This document shows positions 41,494 to 50,350 of a stretch of DNA of 64,000 nucleotides, one piece after another. Numbering within the stretch: position 1 is the stretch's first letter; every line of letters starts with the position of its first letter. The notes below the pieces were generated by a model that was not told where the DNA came from, did no database searches, and was given only the letters and a program-made list of their open reading frames with translations. Where the stretch lies: the NCBI RefSeq assembly GCF_029854195.1, contig NZ_CP122960.1, positions 1,866,001-1,930,000 on the forward strand. Direction: 5' to 3'. The translations under genes and the position numbers were made by a program. The stretch is from Amylibacter sp. IMCC11727 (GTDB lineage Bacteria; Pseudomonadota; Alphaproteobacteria; Rhodobacterales; Rhodobacteraceae).

Positions 41494-42834
41494 ATGAACA
41501 AACATTTCTCTGAAACGCGCAAAATTGATCCGCAAAAAGGGCCCACCCTGGCCGACGGAACCCCGAACGATCTGAACCGCATTGAAATTGGTCCGACGCA
41601 ATTGGCGTTCACCGAATGGGAAGCGGCTGGCCTGACCATGCCAAACCTTGAAAAAATGCGCGCGTTCCGCCACCAGCGGCTCACACAGCATATCGTTGAT
41701 AGGGAGTATGGCGGGCTGTTGATGTTCGACCCTTTGAACATCCGATATGCAACCGATTCCACGAATATGCAGCTGTGGAACACGCACAATCCGTTCCGCG
41801 CGGTGCTGCTGTGTGCCGATGGGTACATGGTGATCTGGGATTATAAGAATTCCCCTTTCCTATCGGAATTTAATCCACTGGTGCGCGAACAACGTTCTGG
41901 TGCGGATTTCTTTTATTTTGATCGCGGCGACAAAATTGGGCCTGCGGCTGATGTGTTTTCGAAACAAGTGCTTGATCTGATTAATGAACATGGGGGCGGC
42001 AACAAACGCATTGGCGTTGATAAGATCATGTTGCACGGTTTGCGTGCGCTCGAAGCGCACGGGTTTGAGGTGATGGACGGCGAAGAGGTTACCGAGAAAT
42101 CCCGCTCGATCAAAGGCCCTGATGAGATTCTGGCCATGCGCTGCGCATCTCATGCCTGTGAAACCGCAGTACAAGCAATGGAGGATTTCGCCCGTGCCAA
42201 TGTGGGCGATGGTAAAACCTCAGAGGATGACATTTGGGCCGTGCTGCACGCCGAGAACATTCGACGCGGCGGTGAATGGATCGAAACACGGCTGTTGGCC
42301 TCTGGTCAGCGGACCAATCCATGGTTCCAAGAATGCGGGCCACGGATCACGCAGCAAAATGAAATCATTGCCTTTGATACCGATCTTATCGGATCCTATG
42401 GCATCTGCATTGATATCAGTCGCACATGGTGGATTGGGGATCAGAAACCGCGCGCGGACATGGTCTATGCGATGCAGCATGCCCACGAACATATCATGAC
42501 GAATATGCAGATGTTGAAACCTGGCGTTCATATGAAAGAGCTGACCTTCAACACCCATGTGCTGGACGACAAATTCCAAGCGCAGAAATACGGGTGTTTG
42601 ATGCACGGCGTTGGGTTGTGTGACGAATGGCCGTTAATTGCTTACCCTGACAAATTTGTCGAAGGAGCCTACGACTATGTGCTGGAACCAGGCATGGTTT
42701 TGTGTGTCGAAGCGGCCGTTGGCGAGGTTGGTGGTGACTTCTCGATCAAGTTGGAAGATCAGGTTTTGATCACGGAAGACGGTTTTGAAAACCTAACCAA
42801 ATATCCATTTGACCCCGCATTGATGGGGGCGTGA
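41494..42834 (+). CDS. dddP: DMSP lyase DddP (M24 peptidase-like fold)
   Basis: 446 residues, the usual DddP length. The iron ligands of the characterised roseobacter enzyme fall at the same numbers: Asp295, Asp297, Asp307, His371, Glu406 and Glu421, and the catalytic base Asp377. The N-terminus (RKIDPQKGPTLADGTPND) and the stretch LNIRYATDSTNMQLWNTHNPFRA are typical of DddP rather than true Xaa-Pro peptidases. It splits dimethylsulfoniopropionate into dimethyl sulfide and acrylate. GGGAGG upstream sets the start. A roseobacter with this gene can use algal DMSP. Confidence 0.96.
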   Translation: MNKHFSETRKIDPQKGPTLADGTPNDLNRIEIGPTQLAFTEWEAAGLTMPNLEKMRAFRHQRLTQHIVDREYGGLLMFDPLNIRYATDSTNMQLWNTHNPFRAVLLCADGYMVIWDYKNSPFLSEFNPLVREQRSGADFFYFDRGDKIGPAADVFSKQVLDLINEHGGGNKRIGVDKIMLHGLRALEAHGFEVMDGEEVTEKSRSIKGPDEILAMRCASHACETAVQAMEDFARANVGDGKTSEDDIWAVLHAENIRRGGEWIETRLLASGQRTNPWFQECGPRITQQNEIIAFDTDLIGSYGICIDISRTWWIGDQKPRADMVYAMQHAHEHIMTNMQMLKPGVHMKELTFNTHVLDDKFQAQKYGCLMHGVGLCDEWPLIAYPDKFVEGAYDYVLEPGMVLCVEAAVGEVGGDFSIKLEDQVLITEDGFENLTKYPFDPALMGA

Positions 42835-42840
42835 ACCGAG

Positions 42841-42868
42841 AAAAGGCGCTGATTTTCAGCGCCTTTTT
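42841..42868. terminator. Bidirectional terminator between dddP and clpX
   Basis: AAAAGGCGCTGA / TCAGCGCCTTTT, a perfect 12-bp stem with a 3-base loop, has T-runs on both strands. It serves the converging dddP and clpX genes. Confidence 0.92.
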
Positions 42869-42886
42869 ACATTGTTTAACAATTAT

Positions 42887-44158
42887 TTAGCTGGCTGTCG
42901 CTGGCTCTTCCGCCACGTCGGCATCTGCATAAACGATCAGCGGTTCTGCCTCCCGGCGCACAGCTTCTTCGTTCACAACAACCTCTTGCACGTTTTCCAA
43001 ACCTGGCAGTTCGAACATGGTGTTGAGAAGGATGTCTTCCATGATAGAGCGCAAACCACGTGCCCCTGTTTTGCGTTCAATCGCACGTTTGGCGATTGCA
43101 GACAGGGCATCATCTGTAAATTTCAGATGCGCATCTTCCAGTTCGAACAAACGCTGATACTGTTTCACAAGCGCGTTTTTCGGCTCTGACAGGATGGTGA
43201 CAAGCGCGTCTTCGTCCAGATCCGTCAAGGTTGCGATTACTGGCAAACGGCCCACGAATTCTGGGATCAGACCGAATTTCAGCAAATCTTCTGGCTCCAG
43301 ATCGGTGAACATTTCTCCCACGCCGCGATTATCTTCTTCTTGGACGTCTGCGCCAAACCCAATGGCCGACCCTTTGCCGCGCTGGCCAATGATTTTTTCA
43401 AGGCCCGCAAAAGCGCCGCCACAAATGAACAGGATATTTGTCGTGTCCACTTGCAGGAATTCTTGCTGAGGATGCTTGCGCCCGCCCTGTGGTGGAACAG
43501 AAGCAACTGTGCCTTCCATGATTTTCAACAGCGCTTGTTGCACCCCTTCCCCGCTCACATCGCGGGTGATGGAAGGGTTGTCTGATTTGCGCGTAATTTT
43601 ATCAACTTCGTCGATATACACGATGCCACGCTGAGCGCGTTCCACGTTGTATTCTGACGCTTGCAGCAGTTTGAGGATGATGTTTTCAACATCTTCGCCG
43701 ACATAGCCTGCTTCGGTCAGGGTTGTGGCATCCGCCATGGTAAACGGTACATCCAAAATCCGTGCCAACGTTTGGGCCAGCAGCGTTTTACCGCAGCCTG
43801 TTGGACCGATCAGCATGATGTTGGATTTCGCCAATTCGATTTCGGAGTTTTTCTCTGCATGGTTCAGCCGTTTGTAATGGTTGTGAACCGCCACAGACAG
43901 AACCCGTTTCGCCATGGCTTGCCCGATCACATAATCGTCTAGGACTTGGCAGATTTCTTGGGGTGTTGGCACACCATCGCCTGATTTCACCAGACCAGAT
44001 TTGGCCTCTTCGCGGATGATATCCATGCACAATTCTACGCATTCATCACAGATGAAAACGGTGGGGCCGGCAATCAGCTTGCGAACCTCGTGTTGGCTTT
44101 TGCCGCAAAAGGAACAATAGAGCGTGTTTTTCGCGTCACCATTGTTTGAATTTGCCAT
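42887..44158 (-). CDS. clpX: ATP-dependent Clp protease ATP-binding subunit ClpX
   Basis: 423 residues with the N-terminal zinc-binding domain (CSFCGKSQHEVRKLIAGPTVFICDECVELC), Walker A GPTGCGKT, Walker B YIDEVD, and the pore and IGF regions (QRGKGSAIGFGADV). It unfolds tagged proteins for ClpP. It lies downstream of clpP on the same strand, separated by 218 bases with a hairpin. Confidence 0.98.
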   Translation of the reverse strand: MANSNNGDAKNTLYCSFCGKSQHEVRKLIAGPTVFICDECVELCMDIIREEAKSGLVKSGDGVPTPQEICQVLDDYVIGQAMAKRVLSVAVHNHYKRLNHAEKNSEIELAKSNIMLIGPTGCGKTLLAQTLARILDVPFTMADATTLTEAGYVGEDVENIILKLLQASEYNVERAQRGIVYIDEVDKITRKSDNPSITRDVSGEGVQQALLKIMEGTVASVPPQGGRKHPQQEFLQVDTTNILFICGGAFAGLEKIIGQRGKGSAIGFGADVQEEDNRGVGEMFTDLEPEDLLKFGLIPEFVGRLPVIATLTDLDEDALVTILSEPKNALVKQYQRLFELEDAHLKFTDDALSAIAKRAIERKTGARGLRSIMEDILLNTMFELPGLENVQEVVVNEEAVRREAEPLIVYADADVAEEPATAS

Positions 44159-44306
44159 AATACGTCTCCGCTCTTTGCTTGCCCGATCCCGTATTTTCGC
44201 ACGGGTGTGCCAGTGTTGTTTCCCCAGCTTTTGCCCACCGTATGGCAGAAATTATCTGGGTACAATGCCATTATTCTAACGATTTGACGAACAGAGAACA
44301 CATTAG

Positions 44307-44342
44307 AATTAACCCGTGCCCATTGTATGACACGGATTAATT
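44307..44342 (-). terminator. Hairpin between clpP and clpX
   Basis: On the minus strand AATTAATCCGTG pairs with CACGGGTTAATT (one G-T pair) around a 12-base loop, without a strong U-tract. It may weaken read-through from clpP, leaving clpX partly on its own promoter. Confidence 0.5.
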
Positions 44343-44376
44343 AACATGTATTTCTAAACAAACCTTTTAGATTTGA

Positions 44377-45006
44377 TTAGCTTTCTTCAGCACCCTCTTC
44401 GCGCTTCTGCACGATTTCGTCGATCAAACCCCAATCTTTGGCTTCTTCTGCCGTCATAAAGTTGTCCCGATCGAGTGCCTTTTCAACGTTTTCAATGTCT
44501 TGACCGCAGTGTTTCACGTAGATGTTGTTCAGGCGATCTTTGAGTTCCAAAATCTCTTTGGCGTGCAATGCAATGTCAGACGCTTGACCTTGGAAGCCGC
44601 CAGATGGCTGATGCACCATAATACGCGAGTTTGGCAGGCTGAACCGCATGCCTGGTTCGCCTGCGGCCATCAGCAAAGATCCCATGGAAGCCGCCTGCCC
44701 CACACAAAGAGTTGACACCTTTGGGCGGATGTATTGCATGGTGTCGTAAATTGACAAGCCAGATGTCACAACACCACCTGGGCTGTTGATATACATGGCG
44801 ATGTCTTTGGTCGGGTTTTCCGCCTCAAGAAACAGCAATTGTGCAACGATCAATGTGGACATGCCATCGTGAACGGGGCCAGACACAAAGATGATCCGTT
44901 CTTTCAGAAGGCGCGAAAAGATATCGTATGCACGTTCGCCGCGGGATGTCTGCTCAACAACCATTGGGACGAGCGTGTTTGCGTAGACTTCGAGTGGGTC
45001 TCTCAT
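44377..45006 (-). CDS. clpP: ATP-dependent Clp protease proteolytic subunit
   Basis: 209 residues. The catalytic serine is in GQAASMGSLLMAAG, the histidine in MVHQPSGGFQGQASD, and the aspartate further on. It is the barrel-shaped protease partner of ClpX or ClpA. It is divergent from a FadL-like gene; a heat-shock-like promoter is seen in the gap. Confidence 0.98.
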   Translation of the reverse strand: MRDPLEVYANTLVPMVVEQTSRGERAYDIFSRLLKERIIFVSGPVHDGMSTLIVAQLLFLEAENPTKDIAMYINSPGGVVTSGLSIYDTMQYIRPKVSTLCVGQAASMGSLLMAAGEPGMRFSLPNSRIMVHQPSGGFQGQASDIALHAKEILELKDRLNNIYVKHCGQDIENVEKALDRDNFMTAEEAKDWGLIDEIVQKREEGAEES

Positions 45007-45047
45007 TTTGAAGGCCTGTATTTAGATGTGAAAATTGGTTCCAACAG

Positions 45048-45077
45048 AGTGTAGTGTGGAGGCATTGGGGCTTCAAG
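45048..45077 (-). promoter_or_regulatory. Promoter candidate for clpP
   Basis: On the minus strand CTTGAA (with C at 45077) and TACACT (45048-45053) are spaced by 18 bases, about 35 bases from the clpP start. A CTTG-type -35 suits RpoH control in alphaproteobacteria; the match to that consensus is only partial. Confidence 0.35.
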
Positions 45078-45147
45078 GCGTGTTTGATGCAATCCGCTTT
45101 AAACTTCACTTGGCCCCCAGCTCCATCAATCGAAAAATCATGAAAAT

Positions 45148-46200
45148 TTGACTAACGGCCGTCATAATCATGGCGATCACGGCTTTTTGTTTCGTTATTT
45201 ACCTGCGTTGTCAGCGGGCGGGTTGGATCGCTCCACGCTTGATACATCCATCCTGTTTGAAACAGGAAATCGCGTTAAGCTAACCTGGGCGCGGACGGCG
45301 CCTGATCTCACGGCAGATTCCGCGCCTTCGGTTGATGTTGGCGTTAACTTCAATACAGCCAAAATTGAATATAAAACTGACTTTACCGATCGCTTGGCCT
45401 TTGCGCTTCTTTTGAATGACGCGCCTTTGGGGGCTGATATCAGCTATGCTGGCCAAGGTTTGCCGTTGGATGCCTTTGTCGAAAGCTTTGCCGCAGTGGC
45501 CCTGTTGAAATATCAAGTATCGGATAATTTCAGTGTTTTTGGCGGGTTAAAATATCAATCAGCCAGTGCCGTTGCTGATTTAACAGGTATCGGCGGTGCG
45601 CCGTTGAATTTCAGCACGGATGGCGGTGTGGGATACGTGGCTGGGGTTGCTTACGAGCGCAAGGATATCGCGTTGCGGGTTGATTTGACCTATGAAAGCC
45701 GGATTGATTTTAAATTGGATACCGCTGCGCAAGCCGCCCCAAATACAATTTTGGGCGAAACCACTGCCGCCGCTCCCGAAGCATTGACCCTACGGTTCCG
45801 AACCGGCGTCGCCCCCAAAACCTTGGTGTTTGGCAGCATTCGCCACGCGTTTTGGGAAGATGCCAATGTCACGTTGCCAGCAAGTCTAGGTGGCACGGCC
45901 ATCACATCATTCAGCAACACCACAGCGTATTCATTGGGTGTGGGACGTGTCATTAATGATCAGTGGTCCGTATCCGCTGCCTTGAACTACGAATCCTCGA
46001 ACGGCAGAGTACAAAGCCCATTGGCCCCAACTGATGGAACGAGAGGCGTGTCATTCGGAGTGAAATACACAGCCGATGCGTATGATATCTCGTTTGGGGT
46101 GAGTCATTCAAAGCGCGGATCTGCGACCACCGCTTTGGGACAACAGTTCTCAAACAACACTGTGACAACGGCGGGTGTGTCTGTCGGCTTTTCTTTTTAA
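45148..46200 (+). pseudogene. FadL/OMPP1-like outer-membrane protein with damaged 5' end
   Basis: 350 codons from TTG 45148 run to the stop. From residue 24 (GGLDRSTLDTSILFETGN) it is an intact beta-barrel of the FadL/TodX family. That mature start is expected to follow a signal peptide. The real signal appears in another frame: from ATG 45140 the codons give MKI then TGA, then LTAVIIMAITAF. Adding one T in the T5 run at 45182-45186 would join this to FLFRYLPALSA ahead of GGLDRS. So a stop and a frameshift seem to break the signal. The TTG start gives a poor signal, so export is doubtful. Confidence 0.6.
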
Positions 46201-46220
46201 AGTCACCTCAGAGACAACAA

Positions 46221-46254
46221 AAAAGGGCGCTCTGCCAACAGAGCGCCCTTTTCA
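46221..46254. terminator. Bidirectional terminator between FadL-like gene and tig
   Basis: A perfect 14-bp stem, AAAAGGGCGCTCTG / CAGAGCGCCCTTTT, with a 4-base loop and A/T flanks on both sides. Confidence 0.93.
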
Positions 46255-46272
46255 TTTACCCGATGGGATAAA

Positions 46273-47601
46273 TTAATCTTCCAAAGATTCCACTGCTTTT
46301 TGCAGGTCTTCTTTTGAAGTTGATTTCTCGGTCACTTTTGCAAGCTCGATGATGTAATCAACAACTTTGTCTTCAAAGATTGGCGCGCGCATTTGCTGTT
46401 GCATTTGCTCGTTTTGTTGCAGGAATTCAAAGAATTGACGCTCTTGGCCAGGGTACTGCTGTGCTTGTTGCATGGCAGCTTGCTGCATTTCTGCGTCTGT
46501 CACTTGGATTTCTTGCTGTTGGCCTACTTCAGCCAGCAACAGGCCCAAACGCACACGGCGTTCTGCTAGGTCTGTGTGTTCGGCTGTTGTCTCGATCTCT
46601 GGGTGATCGTGGCCCTGAACGTCGGGGTTTTCCTCGTGCCACAGCTGGTGTGCAATGGATTTGGCTTCGTTTTCCACCAGTGTGGGTGGCAATTCGAAGG
46701 ACACCAGCTTCGCCAGTTCGTCCATCAGATTGCGCTTCATCACCATGCGGGCCGCACCGTTGTATTCTGCTTGCAGGCGTTCTGTGATTTTGCCTTTCAG
46801 ATCAGCGAGGTCTTCTGCGCCAAATTTTGTGGCCAGTTCGTCGTTGATTTCTGCGGCAACCGGAGCTTTCACCTCGTTGACTTTACATTCAAAAACAGCG
46901 TCTTTGCCTGCGAGGTTTTCAGCTTGGTAGTCTGCTGGGAAGCTGACGTTCACTTCAACGTCATCGCCTGCTTTGGCACCAACCAGTTGTTCTTCGAACC
47001 CAGGGATGAAAGAGTTGGAACCCAATACCAGTGGGTAGTCGTCTGCTGCGCCGCCTTCAAAGGCTTCGCCGTCGACTTTGCCAAGGAAGTTGATCACAAC
47101 CTGATCGCCATCTTTGGCTTTAGAGCCTTTCTTACGATCTTCGAAGTTTTGCGCTGTTTCTGCGAGGTTTGCCAAGGCTTCATCGACGTCTTTGTCTTCG
47201 ATTTCGGCAACCAGTTTTTCCAGTTTTACCTTGGAAAAATCAGTTTCTGGCACAGTTGGCAGGCATTCGTAGTTCAGAGAAACCTCAACGTCGTCGCCTT
47301 CTTTCCAGTCTTCGTTGGTCATTTTCACGTCTGGCTGCATTGCAGGCTTGTCGCCAGATGATTCAAAGTGATCGTTCATGGCGCCGTCGATGCTTTCCTG
47401 CATCGCTTCGCCCAAGACGGATTTGCCAAACTGTTTTTTCAGCAGAGCCATCGGAACTTTGCCCTTGCGAAAGCCCTTAATCTCTACGTTTGGCTGCGCT
47501 TCTTTGAGCTTTTCTGTCACTTTTTCTTCCAGCTCTGCCGCTGTCAGTGTGATGGAATAGCCGCGCTTCAGGCCTTCGTTAAGTGTCTCAGTTACCTGCA
47601 T
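46273..47601 (-). CDS. tig: Trigger factor
   Basis: 442 residues. The ribosome-binding signature FRKGKVP is at the N-terminus, followed by the FKBP-like PPIase domain (AKDGDQVVINFLGKVDGEAFEGGAADDYPLVLGSNSFIPGFEEQLVGAKAGD) and the C-terminal chaperone region. It folds nascent chains at the exit tunnel. The tRNA-Leu gene lies just upstream on the same strand, with a terminator between. Confidence 0.98.
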   Translation of the reverse strand: MQVTETLNEGLKRGYSITLTAAELEEKVTEKLKEAQPNVEIKGFRKGKVPMALLKKQFGKSVLGEAMQESIDGAMNDHFESSGDKPAMQPDVKMTNEDWKEGDDVEVSLNYECLPTVPETDFSKVKLEKLVAEIEDKDVDEALANLAETAQNFEDRKKGSKAKDGDQVVINFLGKVDGEAFEGGAADDYPLVLGSNSFIPGFEEQLVGAKAGDDVEVNVSFPADYQAENLAGKDAVFECKVNEVKAPVAAEINDELATKFGAEDLADLKGKITERLQAEYNGAARMVMKRNLMDELAKLVSFELPPTLVENEAKSIAHQLWHEENPDVQGHDHPEIETTAEHTDLAERRVRLGLLLAEVGQQQEIQVTDAEMQQAAMQQAQQYPGQERQFFEFLQQNEQMQQQMRAPIFEDKVVDYIIELAKVTEKSTSKEDLQKAVESLED

Positions 47602-47730
47602 TTTTCTTCCTTCATCAGGCCGGAGGTGTCCGGTTCAACTTGGTTTGGCTGGGAAATCCCTGCCTTGAATTTCGATGGCCGTATCGGTGGCCTGTTGCCT
47701 CTCAGTGTTTCTGCGAAACACGTGCCGGCT

Positions 47731-47753
47731 GACTTTTTGCAGGGCAAAAAGTC
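47731..47753 (-). terminator. Terminator directly downstream of tRNA-Leu
   Basis: GACTTTTTGC / GCAAAAAGTC is a perfect 10-bp inverted repeat with a 3-base loop, beginning two bases after the encoded CCA of the tRNA. A second short repeat (GTGTTTC-TGC-GAAACAC, 47705-47721) follows. Confidence 0.65.
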
Positions 47754-47754
47754 T

Positions 47755-47839
47755 TGGTGCGGGTGAAGGGACTTGAACCCCCACGCCTTGCGGCGCCAGA
47801 ACCTAAATCTGGTGCGTCTACCAATTCCGCCACACCCGC
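47755..47839 (-). tRNA. tRNA-Leu (anticodon UAG)
   Basis: On the minus strand the acceptor stem GCGGGTG pairs with CACCCGC, followed by the discriminator A and an encoded CCA. The anticodon stem CCAGA/TCTGG encloses the loop TTTAGGT with anticodon TAG. The variable arm is long (GCGCCGCAAGGCGT), as expected for class II leucine tRNA, and the T-arm GGTTCAAGTCC is intact. Confidence 0.97.
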
Positions 47840-48091
47840 ATAACTTAGTTGGGCAGCCCAAAGACTGCCCTAATTCCGGCGCCCTTCTAACAAGTGTTTT
47901 CCGGCTTGGCGAGTGGAAAATTCACCGGCGTTGCGTCTGTTTGAAAGTTGGCGCAACACAGCGCGCAACGGGGCATTTTCAAAAAAAGCAAACTACCCAG
48001 AACCAAGGGTGCAACTCTACTGTATGCACGGTTTGGCAAAGCGGCGTACGCTTAACGCGGCGTTCGTGCCAAGGGCAATTTGTTAACCACG

Positions 48092-49819
48092 TTAAAGGCC
48101 CAAATCAGCAAAGACTGCTGGCAGTTGTTCTGAGATGTCTTCGGCGATCAAGCCAGGCCCAAATTTCAACGCACATTCCACGTGGAGCCACGCCGCGGTT
48201 TCAGCGGCTTGCATGGGGGCGAAGCTACGCGCGAGGAGACCAGTGATAAAACCAGCGAGCACATCCCCTGATCCAGCAGTGGCGAGCCATGGGGCGGCGC
48301 GATCATATTGGGCAGAGTTGATGCACGCCCTGCCCTGTTCGTTTGCGATGACGGTGTCGGCGCCTTTGAACAGAACCGTGCATCCTGCGCGTTTGGCGGC
48401 ATCGCGGGTGGCATCAACCTTGCTGTAGGCGGGGCCAGTTGTGGCGGGGGCAATGAGTTTGGCGTGGATGTCCGGGAACAAGCGCTTGAACTCGCCGCCG
48501 TGTGGGGTGAGCACGCAGTTTTTGTGGAGGTGTTGGAATAAATCTGAGGGGTCGTCTTGGAAGGCTGACAGTGCATCGGCGTCAAGAACCACTGGACGCC
48601 TCTGAACTGATCTGGGGCCTGTGGCCGAGAGAGGCCCCGTCTCGTGGGACAGGGCGTTTGTGCTGGCGGCTAACGCTGTTTTAACCATTTCGCGTGTATG
48701 ACTGAAATCGAGGCCTCCAGACTCAACTTCGCGTGCAAATCCAGGACCAATACAGATTGAGGAGATGCGATTATCTGAGAGAAGTGTTTCAAAATCAGCA
48801 GGTGTGTTTGCCTCTCGCAGCATGATCGCAGTTAGCTGCGCCGCGTTTTCGGGCAGTGCATCTGATGGGCTGGCCACGGTAACAAGCCCCGCACCGATGC
48901 GCAGTGCCCCACGGGCCGCAAGGCGGGCTGCGCCTGTTTTGGTTGCAGGGCCAGAGCAGATGAGGGCGTGGCCGTGGGAGAATTTGTGTTCGCGCTTTGC
49001 TTTTTGCAGACCGAAGTTGAAGAAACCGTTCCTTTCTAAATCCAAATCCTTCTTTTCAAAAAGGGCGCACGAATCTTCAAAAACCTCGAAGTCATGCTCT
49101 GCTAACCCAATATCTTTACAGTGGATTTTGGATACATCGTAATTGCAAGGGCCGAGATAATGGCCCGTTTTGGGTTTGTGAAACGTGACCACCAATCGGC
49201 TGTAGAACCAGTTGCCGCCGACTGCTTCGCCAGAATCTGCACTCAAGCCAGATGCGATGTCGATTGCCACGCCATTTTGCCAACACTCGTCGTCCCATTC
49301 CTGCGAGATTTCAAGAAGGTCATCGGAGAATTTTCTGGTTAAACCTGTTCCCAAAAGAGCATCGACAAAAATCGTGTGTTGTCCCTTGGTATAATCTGCT
49401 CCGATGTATCCATCTGGCCCAAACGTGTAATCCCCTAGTATGTCATTGGCTCTTTGGACTGCATCACTTAGGCTTTTTTTTGTTAAGGGTGAGATTAAAG
49501 CAGACTTCGCCCACCGTTCATAATTCACCTTTGCATCCGCGGGTAGCTTCTCCGCATCACCGTAGAAAAACACCTCAACCTCCCAACCCCACTCTTTGAG
49601 TAACCGCGCAACGACAAAGCCGTCGCCGCCGTTGTTGCCCGGGCCGCAGAGCACGACTGCGCGATGGCTGGTTTTCTTTAGGTCTGGCCATTCTTCAAAG
49701 ATCGCCTCAACAACGCCCTGCCCTGCGCGTTCCATCAGCTCTAGTCCTGTGACTTCGCCGCTGTCGATGGCGGCTTGTTCGATGGTGCGCATTTGGGCGG
49801 CGGTAAGGAGTGCGGTCAT
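48092..49819 (-). CDS. nnrDE: Bifunctional NAD(P)H-hydrate epimerase/ADP-dependent dehydratase
   Basis: 575 residues. The N-terminal YjeF_N epimerase domain (LCGPGNNGGDGFVVARLL) is followed by the C-terminal kinase-like dehydratase (LTPHGGEFKRLF, GCTVLFKGADTVI, ATAGSGDVLAGFITGLLA). Together they restore damaged NADHX and NADPHX. It is longer than the usual ~500-residue form; the extra residues are low-complexity segments around residues 160-270 and 380-405. It is divergent from glnB. Confidence 0.95.
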   Translation of the reverse strand: MTALLTAAQMRTIEQAAIDSGEVTGLELMERAGQGVVEAIFEEWPDLKKTSHRAVVLCGPGNNGGDGFVVARLLKEWGWEVEVFFYGDAEKLPADAKVNYERWAKSALISPLTKKSLSDAVQRANDILGDYTFGPDGYIGADYTKGQHTIFVDALLGTGLTRKFSDDLLEISQEWDDECWQNGVAIDIASGLSADSGEAVGGNWFYSRLVVTFHKPKTGHYLGPCNYDVSKIHCKDIGLAEHDFEVFEDSCALFEKKDLDLERNGFFNFGLQKAKREHKFSHGHALICSGPATKTGAARLAARGALRIGAGLVTVASPSDALPENAAQLTAIMLREANTPADFETLLSDNRISSICIGPGFAREVESGGLDFSHTREMVKTALAASTNALSHETGPLSATGPRSVQRRPVVLDADALSAFQDDPSDLFQHLHKNCVLTPHGGEFKRLFPDIHAKLIAPATTGPAYSKVDATRDAAKRAGCTVLFKGADTVIANEQGRACINSAQYDRAAPWLATAGSGDVLAGFITGLLARSFAPMQAAETAAWLHVECALKFGPGLIAEDISEQLPAVFADLGL

Positions 49820-49978
49820 GGTGGATTCTGCTTTGGTTATAAAATGTGCAATTTGCCTGTTTTTTAGGCAGTGCCGTTTGAATCGTTACACGCTTACTAT
49901 CACTGTAAATCGTTAGAATTGCCACCGCTGCAAATCCTGCCAAACAGCAAGGAATGGACCCAACTCGGAGGCGCTGAC

Positions 49979-50317
49979 GTGAAAAAGATTGAAGCAATTA
50001 TTAAGCCGTTCAAGCTCGATGAAGTGAAAGAGGCTTTGCAGGAAGTTGGTGTGCAAGGATTGAGCGTGATTGAGGCCAAAGGTTTTGGTCGCCAAAAGGG
50101 CCATACAGAACTGTATCGCGGCGCGGAATATGTGGTGGATTTTTTGCCAAAGGTGAAAATCGAAGTGGTAATCGCCGCAGATCAGGTGGATGCCGCTGTT
50201 GAAGCCATCATCGGGGCCGCACGTACCGAAAAAATCGGGGATGGGAAAATCTTCATCTCGACCATTGAACAAGCCATCCGCATTCGGACAGGCGAAGAAG
50301 GGCCTGACGCGCTTTAG
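49979..50317 (+). CDS. glnB: Nitrogen regulatory protein PII
   Basis: 112 residues from a GTG behind CGGAGG; the start KKIEAIIKPFKLDEVKEAL is the PII consensus. The T-loop tyrosine (GHTELYRGAEYVVDFLPK) is the uridylylation site. PII senses 2-oxoglutarate and glutamine and controls glnA adenylylation. It precedes glnA by 33 bases, the standard alphaproteobacterial arrangement. Confidence 0.98.
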   Translation: MKKIEAIIKPFKLDEVKEALQEVGVQGLSVIEAKGFGRQKGHTELYRGAEYVVDFLPKVKIEVVIAADQVDAAVEAIIGAARTEKIGDGKIFISTIEQAIRIRTGEEGPDAL

Positions 50318-50350
50318 GCGTGGCCAGAAGAATAACTCTAGCAAGGGAAT

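Noticed and set aside
41494..42834. Xaa-Pro aminopeptidase or creatinase
   Set aside because: The M24 fold is shared, but the metal-site numbering and N-terminal signature match DddP.
49854..49870. Short inverted repeat TGCCT/AGGCA before glnB as an NtrC site
   Set aside because: Too short, with no TGCAC-type or sigma-54 -24/-12 match nearby.
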